Of a stretch of DNA of 53,949 nucleotides, positions 39,801-47,170 are shown one piece after another. The notes under the pieces are model-generated. The model did not search any database, was not told the DNA's origin, and was given only the letters and a program-made list of their open reading frames with translations. Source of the DNA: Verrucomicrobiota bacterium (lineage in GTDB: Bacteria > Verrucomicrobiota > Verrucomicrobiia > CAIQCK01). The stretch's first letter is position 1. The number at the start of each line of letters is the position of its first letter. The translations under genes and the position numbers were made by a program. The DNA lies in assembly GCA_016235595.1 (NCBI GenBank), contig JACRJX010000034.1:1-53949 (forward strand), written 5' to 3'.

Positions 39801-40870
39801 GGTTCGGCGCCTGCGGCATTCCTGACGGCGGACGTTTCGCTCACGCGCACTCTGCGGGCGTGGCCAAGCACGTGGATTTCATGTGTCCTGAAGGCTACAA
39901 CCTGCAGACCGGCGGGTGGGCCACTCCAACGCCTCCTGACGACCTGCGGAAGGGCGGGTTGGTCACGCTCTACTACCGGTTCCTCAGCCGCGAGAAACCC
40001 GTCGTGTGGATGGAGTTTGGCTATACAGTAAATGGTTTCCACGCCGTCTGGACGCCGGACATGACCCACATCAAACCGGAGCAGTTGGAACGGCAGCGCG
40101 CAGAGTTCGACAGCTACTACGCGATGTTCCTTGAGTCAGGCGCGCGGGGCGCTGCGCCTTGGTGGCTGCCGGGAGGCTTCAGATTAGGTGAACGCAGCGA
40201 CTTCGGCGTGCTCGAACCCGATGGCACGGAACGGCCCGCGTGCGAAATCATGCGCCGGGCGCACCCGCAGTTCTCGCGAGTCGTTCACGCGAAACCGTCG
40301 AAGTTCATGGAAGTGGATTTCGACGCGCACAACGCCGATGCGTGGCAGCTCTATAGCCAGCAGTATCTGGATGCGGTGAAGGCCGGACAGAAGCCTTATC
40401 TCAAAACCGCGGGCACGGGGACCGATTCAGCCAACACGCCGCTGATTGCGGTGGGCAACACGCCCTGCAACGGCCACAACCCGCCGAAGTTCCTCAATGC
40501 CGAGTTCAACTCGCTGGAGATTCAGGATGCCAACGGCCAGTGGCAGGAGGCGAAGAACGGCGCCGTCGTGACCATTAAACGCGGCGCGCCCGTCCGATGC
40601 CGCGCGTCCATCGGCAACCTCGGCGAAGCCAAGTGGCTCGCGCCGGCACCGAACCTCGCCCAAGGCGGCGTCTATCTCGCGGGCCGCAAGGAATATGGCG
40701 TGGAGTTCAAGGCATCCATCGCGGTCGATGCTGATTACCTTGCTGACGCAAGCGTCAAGGAGTTCACCTTGATTCCCGCCGCGAACGAGTCCGTCACGAT
40801 TTCGTTCGAGATGTATGCTGAAGGTCGAACGTGGTTTGGCGAGCGAAGGACGGTGTCTCTCAAGCCATAA
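36848..40870 (+). CDS. Very large multidomain secreted glycosidase-like protein
   Basis: A 1340-residue protein with a signal peptide (residues 1-23). An N-terminal beta-sandwich like DUF1080/LamG ('DDFSGRHRYELDGRGSWEFQ', 'FDSAGLALMRDPDNDWRLLV') is followed by a GATase-like domain ('LDLLVLADARRLPATAADAV', 'MSYLRAGGKLIAIGAPAF'), a CBM-like region, and a GH2/GH5-type TIM barrel from about 755 ('FYVGGKKWFMKGINYRP') with 'AIFSWELSWEPIFYS' (acid/base Glu) and 'PVVWMEFGYTVNGF' (nucleophile Glu). Both catalytic Glu are plausible. The C-terminus is a beta-domain. It starts 68 bp after the preceding gene on the same strand. The substrate is unknown; the context suggests a plant or algal polysaccharide. 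Confidence 0.65.
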   Translation: MNILRFALAPSLLACALFQSTIAQNTMPALEMLLRDDFSGRHRYELDGRGSWEFQDHSCRVKGSGRAAFATARLDELDAAKIVVTFTPERRTGSSFDSAGLALMRDPDNDWRLLVVEGPDGRRYFELIEHYQGLHQAQSAHGNTRLASKDEGTLKNWSYGTAYRITLSLSKDGIVGEINDTAGGQFWRRSFSFASGRAVRRGRPALLSHGMSGTFRRLEVEGVRTPPLADIRFRRGEAGSAAVLFEGDAKPLCALLENAGFGVTPLRWEDTGKGRIPVESLDLLVLADARRLPATAADAVMSYLRAGGKLIAIGAPAFSELLLKSPGGPDARWVTRERYDEALLDLIKPRRVPIKSWNRSCRNPQRASAMAEDAAEGKGAMKVSCDLDGWDGYDASFANAYGTGETLLTFRAKGDATTSQLSLEFRERDGSRWIATVELTPQWRPYLLRPGDFLHWRDSKAKRGGVADHFNPYNAAHLVIGLSSSHTPKCKAGPHTFWLKDIATATDPGAGDLDAHVPDLDGVSPSYNLHPLDESATLRAAGDQRMVPAGWKQPWKSRGYSTNLRASGRGLDRGQSWRWLPILESLDARGHNRGALVSLFVGNGLFPGALWANVGVSDPADALTPRLAEVIARLAKAMARGCFLLEGGSRYFSYPDGEKIELGLLASNAGRGERRVTGRVEVVDGRGKVVFQQSRPLTLAEGTQQRVSWDWQPGKFDRRGYEVRAELLDGDTALDSVSHSVNFLPPPGQEFAQVRGSNFYVGGKKWFMKGINYRPNDQGGRPPTDFLQRDIYDPVVVERDLAWMESIGINFLSAIHAPMPPNPDEPGAFRDLHDFLNRCQRHGMKVFFFLNNARPLAGADFEKVKAYVSAAGIKDHPAIFSWELSWEPIFYSAQSAEVLKPDWNAWIVERYGSVASAETDWAFKLTRDKDGCVVTPSQQLCTTHGPHDRAVAAFRRFFSDRLSCGYREIISQLRAWDPKHLITFRFGACGIPDGGRFAHAHSAGVAKHVDFMCPEGYNLQTGGWATPTPPDDLRKGGLVTLYYRFLSREKPVVWMEFGYTVNGFHAVWTPDMTHIKPEQLERQRAEFDSYYAMFLESGARGAAPWWLPGGFRLGERSDFGVLEPDGTERPACEIMRRAHPQFSRVVHAKPSKFMEVDFDAHNADAWQLYSQQYLDAVKAGQKPYLKTAGTGTDSANTPLIAVGNTPCNGHNPPKFLNAEFNSLEIQDANGQWQEAKNGAVVTIKRGAPVRCRASIGNLGEAKWLAPAPNLAQGGVYLAGRKEYGVEFKASIAVDADYLADASVKEFTLIPAANESVTISFEMYAEGRTWFGERRTVSLKP

Positions 40871-40926
40871 GGAAACCGGCAGCCGATCCTCCGCGGACAA
40901 TCGGAAATGGTAGGAATGACCCGCTG

Positions 40927-42255
40927 CTATTTCTGTCCCGCCGCTGAGTCCTCGATTCGGTAGAGATGTCCCTTGGTTCGCAGGAAGATGGCTTTGCCCG
41001 AAACCGCGGGTGAAGCCATACACCCTTTTTCGAGCACGTTGACCGCGAGCACTTCGAAGGTGCGACCGGGTTTTATGACGGTCGTCTTGCTTTGCTGATT
41101 GGGGAAGTAGAGCCGCCCGTCTGCGTAGATGGGCGAGGCAGCGTAATTGCCACCGATCTTTTCCTTCCAGACGAGTTTGCCTGTGGTGACCTCGAGACAG
41201 GTGAGATCACCGCCATCGCTGACCATGTAAATCAGGTCGTCCACGATGATCGGCGAGGCGGTCCGTGCCACGTGCTTGTCATATTTCCATGCTACGTGAG
41301 TGTCCGTGACGTCGCCTTGGCCGCCGAGGCGGACGGCCCAGAGTTCGGTCGCGCCCGAACCGGTGATGAACAGACAGCGGCCCTGGTTGTAGAGGGGCCG
41401 CGGCGCAGCCGACCAAGCGATGAAACGAACCATCCAAAGCTCGCGGCCCGTTCGCGGGTCGTAGGCATACGCCGCTTTCGCGCCCGGGCTGAACATCTGC
41501 GGCTGGCCGTTCACGTCGGCGATGAAGGGTGTGCTGTGTGCTTTGCGAAGGTCGCCATCCTTCGCGAATTTCTGAAAACCTTCCGCGTCGTTGAACTTCA
41601 CCGAGCGGTTTGTCTTCCAGACGGTTTTGCCGGTCTGTTTGTCGAGCGCGACCAGATACTGCAAGTCTGCGCCATCCATCGTCAGGATCAGGAGATTCTC
41701 AAAAATAACCAGCGACGAGGCCGGTCCGCGATAATGACGGCAGGGCAGGTCCTGCCGCCGCCATATGACCTTGCACGTCTGGGGGTCCAGGCACGCAGTG
41801 CCATAGCAGCCGAAATGGACATACACCCGGCCCGATTCAATCACGGGCGACGGCGAGGCATAACCGTTGACAGCGTTGCCCAGCGGCTCGGGGTTGTCGC
41901 AATGGAAAATCTTCTCGTTAAACCGAACCTTGCCAGTGTTGGCGTCCAAGCACATGACGTAAAAGTCGTGGCCGTCCTCCGTGGCCGTGGTCAGCCAGAC
42001 CTGATCGCCCTGCACCACGGGCGTGGACCAGCCGCGATAGGGAATCTCCGTCTTCCACTTGATGTTCTCAGTCTCGCTCCAGCGGAGCGGCAAGCCGGCG
42101 GGTTTGTTGTCGCCTGGCGCGGCGGCATAACCATTGCCCCACGGACCCCGAAACTCCGGCCAATCCGCGCGCGCTGTTTGCAGTCCCAACGGCAGCAGCG
42201 CCAGCGTCAGCGCGCCCATGAGCAACGGTCGCAGAACATTCATTCCTGTCATCAT
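40927..42255 (-). CDS. PQQ-type (BamB-like) beta-propeller, exported
   Basis: A 442-residue protein with a signal peptide cut near 'TARADWPEFRG'. The family opening 'DWPEFRGPWGNGYAA' is typical of the outer-membrane-type quinoprotein-like propellers in Planctomycetota and Verrucomicrobiota. Seven or eight blades are suggested by repeated 'CLDANTGKV', 'CLDPQTCKVIWRRQ', 'ALDKQTGKTVWK', 'AYDPRTGRELWM' and 'CLEVTTGKLVWKEK'. The ATG at 42255 with AAAGG 6 bp upstream is used. There is no catalytic residue set for an alcohol dehydrogenase. It probably scaffolds protein or binds substrate. Two divergent neighbours share its 5' region. Confidence 0.82.
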   Translation of the reverse strand: MMTGMNVLRPLLMGALTLALLPLGLQTARADWPEFRGPWGNGYAAAPGDNKPAGLPLRWSETENIKWKTEIPYRGWSTPVVQGDQVWLTTATEDGHDFYVMCLDANTGKVRFNEKIFHCDNPEPLGNAVNGYASPSPVIESGRVYVHFGCYGTACLDPQTCKVIWRRQDLPCRHYRGPASSLVIFENLLILTMDGADLQYLVALDKQTGKTVWKTNRSVKFNDAEGFQKFAKDGDLRKAHSTPFIADVNGQPQMFSPGAKAAYAYDPRTGRELWMVRFIAWSAAPRPLYNQGRCLFITGSGATELWAVRLGGQGDVTDTHVAWKYDKHVARTASPIIVDDLIYMVSDGGDLTCLEVTTGKLVWKEKIGGNYAASPIYADGRLYFPNQQSKTTVIKPGRTFEVLAVNVLEKGCMASPAVSGKAIFLRTKGHLYRIEDSAAGQK

Positions 42256-42312
42256 ATTTTGCCTTTGGTGCTATCTATATCTCATGCGGGTTTCTTGTGC
42301 CACGGGGATTCG

Positions 42313-45300
42313 TTACGGTTTCTTGTTGTCTCCGGGGTGGGTGACTACGAGCGTCCCATTTCGTGCTTCCAGCCGCAGCCGCAATGGGGCGGAACGGCCA
42401 GCCAGTCTTACGGTCGTGGTCACGGGCCGCGGGGCGTGATTGACTGCGACAAGCAGTTCAATACCTTCACCGGTGAGCACACTGGTTTCCACGTTGTCGT
42501 CGTCCGCCCGGGCGTGCGGTGTCAGGCCGGCCTTTGAGGTTGCTTCACGAATGCGCCGCAACAGATCGGCACACGCCTTCGCGTTGGGCGTCTCTACTGC
42601 GTCCCGGAACTGCTGCTCCAGACTGCCGGCGAAACGAATGACAGCGGGGTTGTCACGCAGTTCGGCGGGCAAGGTCGTCGTGTCGTCGCACAGCAGCGTG
42701 CCACCGCCGCGGACGAATGAGGCGAGGCGCGCAACCGCGGCGGGCGGCAGGAAATCCGCCTCAACCAGCGCGAGCATTTTCACAGGACCGAAACCGCCGC
42801 GCTCCGCAGCGACCTGTTCGTGGGCGATGTCGCACTCGCCAAACGCGCGCAGCAGCAGTTGATAGCTGTAAGCCGGCGCGAACTTCCGCCCGCCGCTCAT
42901 CCATTGCGCGTGGGGGAAGTAGAGTGCCAGCGGCGATGGCGCCTTCCGGACGCGCGCCAGCATCGGGCCGGCCTCGCGGATTTTGCGCAGTTCGTGCCCG
43001 AGATGACCCCATCGTTCGGGCCGCGCCCCGCTGCCTGTGCGGCACAGGACATGGATGAACGAGTTGAGGTAGCGGCAACCCTGGCTGACGGCTGTCCATG
43101 CGCATTCGCTGCTCGCCTCGACCGGGTTGATTTGGAATGGGTAGTTGCGGTCGTCGAGTTCGACGTAGAAACCGGCCGGCTTGTCGAGATGTTCGGTGAT
43201 GGCTCGCTGGACACCGAAGCACCAGTGCGCCTGCAACATCCGGACGTTCTGCGAGACCGGATAGAAGTAGGGATAAACGTCGAAGTCCACGAAGTCGGCA
43301 GCCCGCGACCACGCGAATGGGTCTTCAACGCCGCGACGGGTGTCCGCGTAGCCGAAACCCGGCCCCATATAGGTTAACAACAGGCCGGCTGTCGCGGATG
43401 ATTCGCGCGCGATTTGCCGGATGGCATCGTAGCCCCGCGCCACGTAATGGCTGACGAACTCTGTAAGCTGGCGATGACCCTCGCGGTCATCGTTGGGGAT
43501 GTCCGTTCGCTTGCGGAGCGGCCGACCGTAGTGAGTCTGGAACTCGCGCCTGCACAATTCACAATAGTCAGGCGTCGAATCGCCCGCAGTCGGCTCGTCG
43601 AGAATCTTCACGCTCAGGGCGCGCGCGTAGGGCTTTGCGGCATCGAGTTGTGGACGGACCTGTTTTGCCAACTCATCCTTATAGTTTGGCGCGAACACGC
43701 AAACGCGCGGTGGCCCATCCGATTTCAAGTCGGTGAGGTGCGTGTATTCGAACATGACGGCCATGCCACGCGACTGGGCGTAGCGCGTGGCGTAATCGAG
43801 CAACCGCTCGCGGTTCGACGACGGCGTGCGCGCCAGGTTCCTGAGACCGCCGATGGCAACGGTGTTGAAACCGTGCTCCCAAAGATCATCCACATGCTCG
43901 CGCAGTGAGCGTTCGTCAAGCAGGTAACCGCCGTCGCCCGTGGGGAGCCACGATGCGATGGGAAAGAAGCCCGTGCGGTCAAGCGGCTGAGCTGCTGGAA
44001 AATCGGCGTGGTTTGGCGTGTAGCCGGCGAGCCCCTTCGCCGCCGGCTGCTGATTTGCCAACCATTGGCAGGTGCGTGCCAGCAACGTACGATATTCGCC
44101 GCTGGTGAAATAATCCACGTTCGCATCTTCAGCGACATTCGGCGCACCGTTCAGCAATACGATGCGCCCGCGGTGAAAGCCCCGTGTGAGCAGCAGTGGC
44201 GACTTTTCTCCCGCACGTGCCACGACCGTCGCACATGCCTTTGGAGTGAGCCTGTGAGCCAGAGCGATGCGCCGTGAACCGGGAACAATTCCGTCAGTGA
44301 TGGGGTGGGCTTCGCCGAATTCCGGGATGCGTTTGGTCACGATGGGCGGACGGCCTTGTTCGAAAGTCGCGGGCAGCATTTCCGCAAGCACTCGAGGGAA
44401 GAAGCGGGCAGCCCCAAACGTGTTCGCGCCTCCGATGAATAGCAGACCGCCGCCGCTCGCGGCGTAATCACAAAGCCGTTCAATCTCTGACCGCGTCAGG
44501 ACATACGGGTCCACGTCCACCAGCGCAACGAGGTCATACTCGCGCAGCTTACGTGCGGTTGCTGGAAACCCGAAGATCGGGAAGTGCAAGCCGCGGAAGA
44601 AACGGCGCTCGACAGTGACGTTCAACGCTTCGAGCGTTTCGCGAACGAAATAGAAGCTCGCCGCAGCATGGGTAATGACGAGCGCCTTGCGCAACCCGCC
44701 GTTCTTGCGAGGCGTGATGCGAGGTTCATAAGCCCCGTCAGCGGCCGGCTTCGGCCAGAGCCGAATCTCAGCGACCGAAAACTCTGTCTCCAACGGGCAA
44801 CCTTCGGTCACACCGAGCCGGAATGTGAATTCCTGGATCGGATGGAAGTATGCCGCATAGATGTTGCGCGGGTTGGCGGGCGAATCCAGACGCACGACCG
44901 CCTCCTGCCACGTTCCCGGCCTGACCTTCTGCGGCTCAGCAAATGGCAGGTCCGTAAACTGCGCAGGTCCGGTGCGGAGGCGGCACACGATCCCTTTCTC
45001 GGCCGCGATGCCTTGCGTGTTGCTGAGTTTGAACCGGAACGTCAGGCGTTCCCATCGCCAGAGGCCGGGCAGGTTCTTCACCTTCTTGGTCAGAAATCCC
45101 GCGTGCAACGTGCCCGTGGGAGGGACTGAAATGGTCGTGCGCAAGGCGGGCAGTCCTGCGACGGCGTTGGTTTCAATGACCATTCCCTTCGCGCCGAGCC
45201 CGCTGAGACTCCAATCTGTAGATTTGCCTGACGTGAAGTCGTCAATCACCGTTGCGCGATGGTCGGCAGCTAGGACGGCATCAGTCAGAAGTGTTACGGC

Positions 45301-45330
45301 GAGTATTGCGGAAATGCAGGCAGGCTTCAT
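42313..45330 (-). CDS. Large secreted protein with GATase-like and GH-A barrel-like domains
   Basis: A 1005-residue protein with a signal peptide (residues 1-22). A CBM-like N-terminal beta-sandwich ('DFTSGKSTDWSLSGLGAKG') is followed by a GATase-like domain ('REYDLVALVDVDPYVLTRSE', 'YAASGGGLLFIGGANTFG') and a barrel-like part ('DDLWEHGFNTVAIGGLRNLA', 'RALSVKILDEPTAGDS', 'VDFDVYPYFYPVSQN'). A second GATase-like domain 'LASFVRGGGTLLCDDTTTLP' and a terminal beta-domain complete it. The composition resembles the two large proteins encoded at 33849-40870, so the three may form a related set. The glycosidase function is inferred from the fold and context. Confidence 0.6.
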   Translation of the reverse strand: MKPACISAILAVTLLTDAVLAADHRATVIDDFTSGKSTDWSLSGLGAKGMVIETNAVAGLPALRTTISVPPTGTLHAGFLTKKVKNLPGLWRWERLTFRFKLSNTQGIAAEKGIVCRLRTGPAQFTDLPFAEPQKVRPGTWQEAVVRLDSPANPRNIYAAYFHPIQEFTFRLGVTEGCPLETEFSVAEIRLWPKPAADGAYEPRITPRKNGGLRKALVITHAAASFYFVRETLEALNVTVERRFFRGLHFPIFGFPATARKLREYDLVALVDVDPYVLTRSEIERLCDYAASGGGLLFIGGANTFGAARFFPRVLAEMLPATFEQGRPPIVTKRIPEFGEAHPITDGIVPGSRRIALAHRLTPKACATVVARAGEKSPLLLTRGFHRGRIVLLNGAPNVAEDANVDYFTSGEYRTLLARTCQWLANQQPAAKGLAGYTPNHADFPAAQPLDRTGFFPIASWLPTGDGGYLLDERSLREHVDDLWEHGFNTVAIGGLRNLARTPSSNRERLLDYATRYAQSRGMAVMFEYTHLTDLKSDGPPRVCVFAPNYKDELAKQVRPQLDAAKPYARALSVKILDEPTAGDSTPDYCELCRREFQTHYGRPLRKRTDIPNDDREGHRQLTEFVSHYVARGYDAIRQIARESSATAGLLLTYMGPGFGYADTRRGVEDPFAWSRAADFVDFDVYPYFYPVSQNVRMLQAHWCFGVQRAITEHLDKPAGFYVELDDRNYPFQINPVEASSECAWTAVSQGCRYLNSFIHVLCRTGSGARPERWGHLGHELRKIREAGPMLARVRKAPSPLALYFPHAQWMSGGRKFAPAYSYQLLLRAFGECDIAHEQVAAERGGFGPVKMLALVEADFLPPAAVARLASFVRGGGTLLCDDTTTLPAELRDNPAVIRFAGSLEQQFRDAVETPNAKACADLLRRIREATSKAGLTPHARADDDNVETSVLTGEGIELLVAVNHAPRPVTTTVRLAGRSAPLRLRLEARNGTLVVTHPGDNKKP

Positions 45331-45487
45331 GTTCGACTGTGTTGCTTAAACCGGATGGGTTCTTCCTGCAAGCACTTCTGGGTATTTGAAACAACAGTTG
45401 AAGTTCGAAACGTTCCCCGGCAAACTCGGTGCAGAAGTCAAATGGCTTTGCCGATGGCGCGGTAATCCATCAGAGAGCGAGAGCATC

Positions 45488-46396
45488 ATGATTCCTCATA
45501 CCAATACATGCACGATTCCCTGTTTCTCGCTGAACCGACGGGAGTTTCTTGCGGGCGCTGCTGCAACGGCCGCGGCATGGCCCGTTGTCAGCGCCTTCGC
45601 GCGCGGCGCCTCGAAGGACAAGAAGGACATTGTCATTGATTGCCATTCTCACCTGAGTTTCCGCGCTTCACCGACCGACGAGGGAAACGAAGCCACAGTG
45701 CTCGACGCGGCTGACAAGCTGGGCATTGATGTAATTTGTTGTTCGGTCCTCCCAAAGCGTCCGGCTACGGTCGAAGGCTTTCAGGCGGCCAATCGCGTGA
45801 TGGCCGCAGCGCACAAGCGGCATCCCGACCGGTTTCTCGGATACTGTTTCGTGAATCCGGGCTGCGGTGCCGCGGCGTTGGATGAGATTCGACGGTGCAT
45901 GGACCTGCCCGGCTTCATCGGCGTGAAACTCTACAACGAGTACTTCTGCACCGACCCGATTGTGTTCCCGCTCGTCGAACTCACGATCGAACTAAAGGTG
46001 CCAATTCTGCACCATGCAGGTCATTCGCACTATCCGGTCAAAGAACAACCCAAGATGTCCGACAGTGGCCATCTGGCGGAACTGGCCAAGCGCTATCCCG
46101 AGGCCAAACTGATCTGCGGACATGTCGGTGGGGGAGGCGACTGGGAGTGGACCATCAAAGCCCTGCGTCACGCGAAGACCGTTTATCTCGACACCAGCGG
46201 CAGCGTGATTGACGAAGCGATGATCGACATGGCTGTGAAGGTCCTGACCCCGGATCGGCTGTTATTCGGATGCGATATGTCATGGACCGCGGGCATCGGC
46301 AAAATTCGTGCGGCTCAATTGAATGCGGAAGACAGGCGGAAGATCCTCGGCGGCAACATGCAGCGGCTGTTGGCTCTGAGAGGGAGGCGGGCATGA
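45488..46396 (+). CDS. Tat-exported amidohydrolase (TIM-barrel metal hydrolase)
   Basis: A 302-residue protein. The ATG at 45488 gives a Tat-like signal with 'LNRREFLAGAAATAAAW'; upstream codons are not used. The metal-binding barrel of amidohydrolase-2 type is intact: 'IVIDCHSHLSF' (HxH), 'ILHHAGHSHY', 'ICGHVGGGGDWEW' and 'LLFGCDMSW' (final Asp). Such enzymes act on lactones, amides or decarboxylate aromatic acids. Its stop overlaps the start of a paralogous gene by ATGA, so the two products likely form a heteromer or consecutive steps. Upstream lies a 157-bp divergent promoter region. Confidence 0.82.
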   Translation: MIPHTNTCTIPCFSLNRREFLAGAAATAAAWPVVSAFARGASKDKKDIVIDCHSHLSFRASPTDEGNEATVLDAADKLGIDVICCSVLPKRPATVEGFQAANRVMAAAHKRHPDRFLGYCFVNPGCGAAALDEIRRCMDLPGFIGVKLYNEYFCTDPIVFPLVELTIELKVPILHHAGHSHYPVKEQPKMSDSGHLAELAKRYPEAKLICGHVGGGGDWEWTIKALRHAKTVYLDTSGSVIDEAMIDMAVKVLTPDRLLFGCDMSWTAGIGKIRAAQLNAEDRRKILGGNMQRLLALRGRRA

Positions 46397-47166
46397 TCAT
46401 AGACACCAACGCTTATCTCGGGCCGTATGCGTTTCGTCAGCTCCGGCACAACACCGTCGACGGGCTTCTAAAGCTCATGGATGCCAAGGGGATCGCCAAA
46501 GCATGGGTCTCCAGCGCCGCCGCAATCACTCACCGCAACGCACAGCCTGCCAACGAAGAAATGGCCGAATCCGTGCGCAACCACCGCGACCGCCTCATCC
46601 CGCTGGCGGTGATCAACCCGTTCTACGCCGGATGGCAGGATGATCTGACCGCCTGCAAGGAGCAGCTCGGCATGAAGGGATTGCGGTTGTATCCGAAGTG
46701 GCACAACTACAGCCTCACTGACAAGTGTTGCCTGGATTTGGTTGACGCAGCAACGGCCCTTTCGATGCCGGTCACCATCCCCATACGGGCGGAAGACTAC
46801 CGACAGCGGAGTTGGTTGGTGGATGTGAAGGACGTCGCCCTTGCGGAAATCGTGCCGCTGATCAAGGCGAAGCCCCAGGCGCGATTTGTGTTACTGAACG
46901 GTGCCGGCTACACCGGTTCACCGCTGGGCAAGAAGGACAACGGTCTGCCTGCCAACTACTGGATCGAAATCTCACGGCTCAGCGCGGTGATGGGCAGCGA
47001 GATCGGAAAATTGGTCGAAGTGCTCGGGCCTGAGCGGGTCGTGTTCGGCACGGGCATGCCATTCAACGCGCCTGATCCGTCGTTGGTGAAAATCGAGGTG
47101 CTGCAGGCGAGCCAGAAGGACAAGGACCGGATCTGCGGGCAAAACGCCGCCGCCCTGATATCCTGA
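46393..47166 (+). CDS. Amidohydrolase-fold paralogue lacking the metal ligands
   Basis: A 257-residue protein coupled by ATGA to the active-looking amidohydrolase gene. It aligns in layout ('MIIDTNAYLGPYAFRQ', 'RLIPLAVINPFYAGWQDDL', 'MKGLRLYPKWHNY') and ends similarly ('ICGQNAAALIS'), yet the HxH is replaced by 'DTNAY', the mid-barrel His by 'VTIPIRAED', the next His by 'FVLLNGAGY' and the final Asp by 'VFGTGMPFN'. The protein has no signal peptide. It is therefore probably a non-catalytic partner or has acquired another activity. It ends 4 bp from the stop of the next gene on the other strand. Confidence 0.78.
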   Translation: MIIDTNAYLGPYAFRQLRHNTVDGLLKLMDAKGIAKAWVSSAAAITHRNAQPANEEMAESVRNHRDRLIPLAVINPFYAGWQDDLTACKEQLGMKGLRLYPKWHNYSLTDKCCLDLVDAATALSMPVTIPIRAEDYRQRSWLVDVKDVALAEIVPLIKAKPQARFVLLNGAGYTGSPLGKKDNGLPANYWIEISRLSAVMGSEIGKLVEVLGPERVVFGTGMPFNAPDPSLVKIEVLQASQKDKDRICGQNAAALIS

Positions 47167-47170
47167 CAGG

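Noticed and set aside
41092..42537. 481-codon plus-strand frame opposite the PQQ-type propeller
   Set aside because: It covers the antisense of a clear propeller protein, has no signal or domain, and runs into the next gene's antisense.
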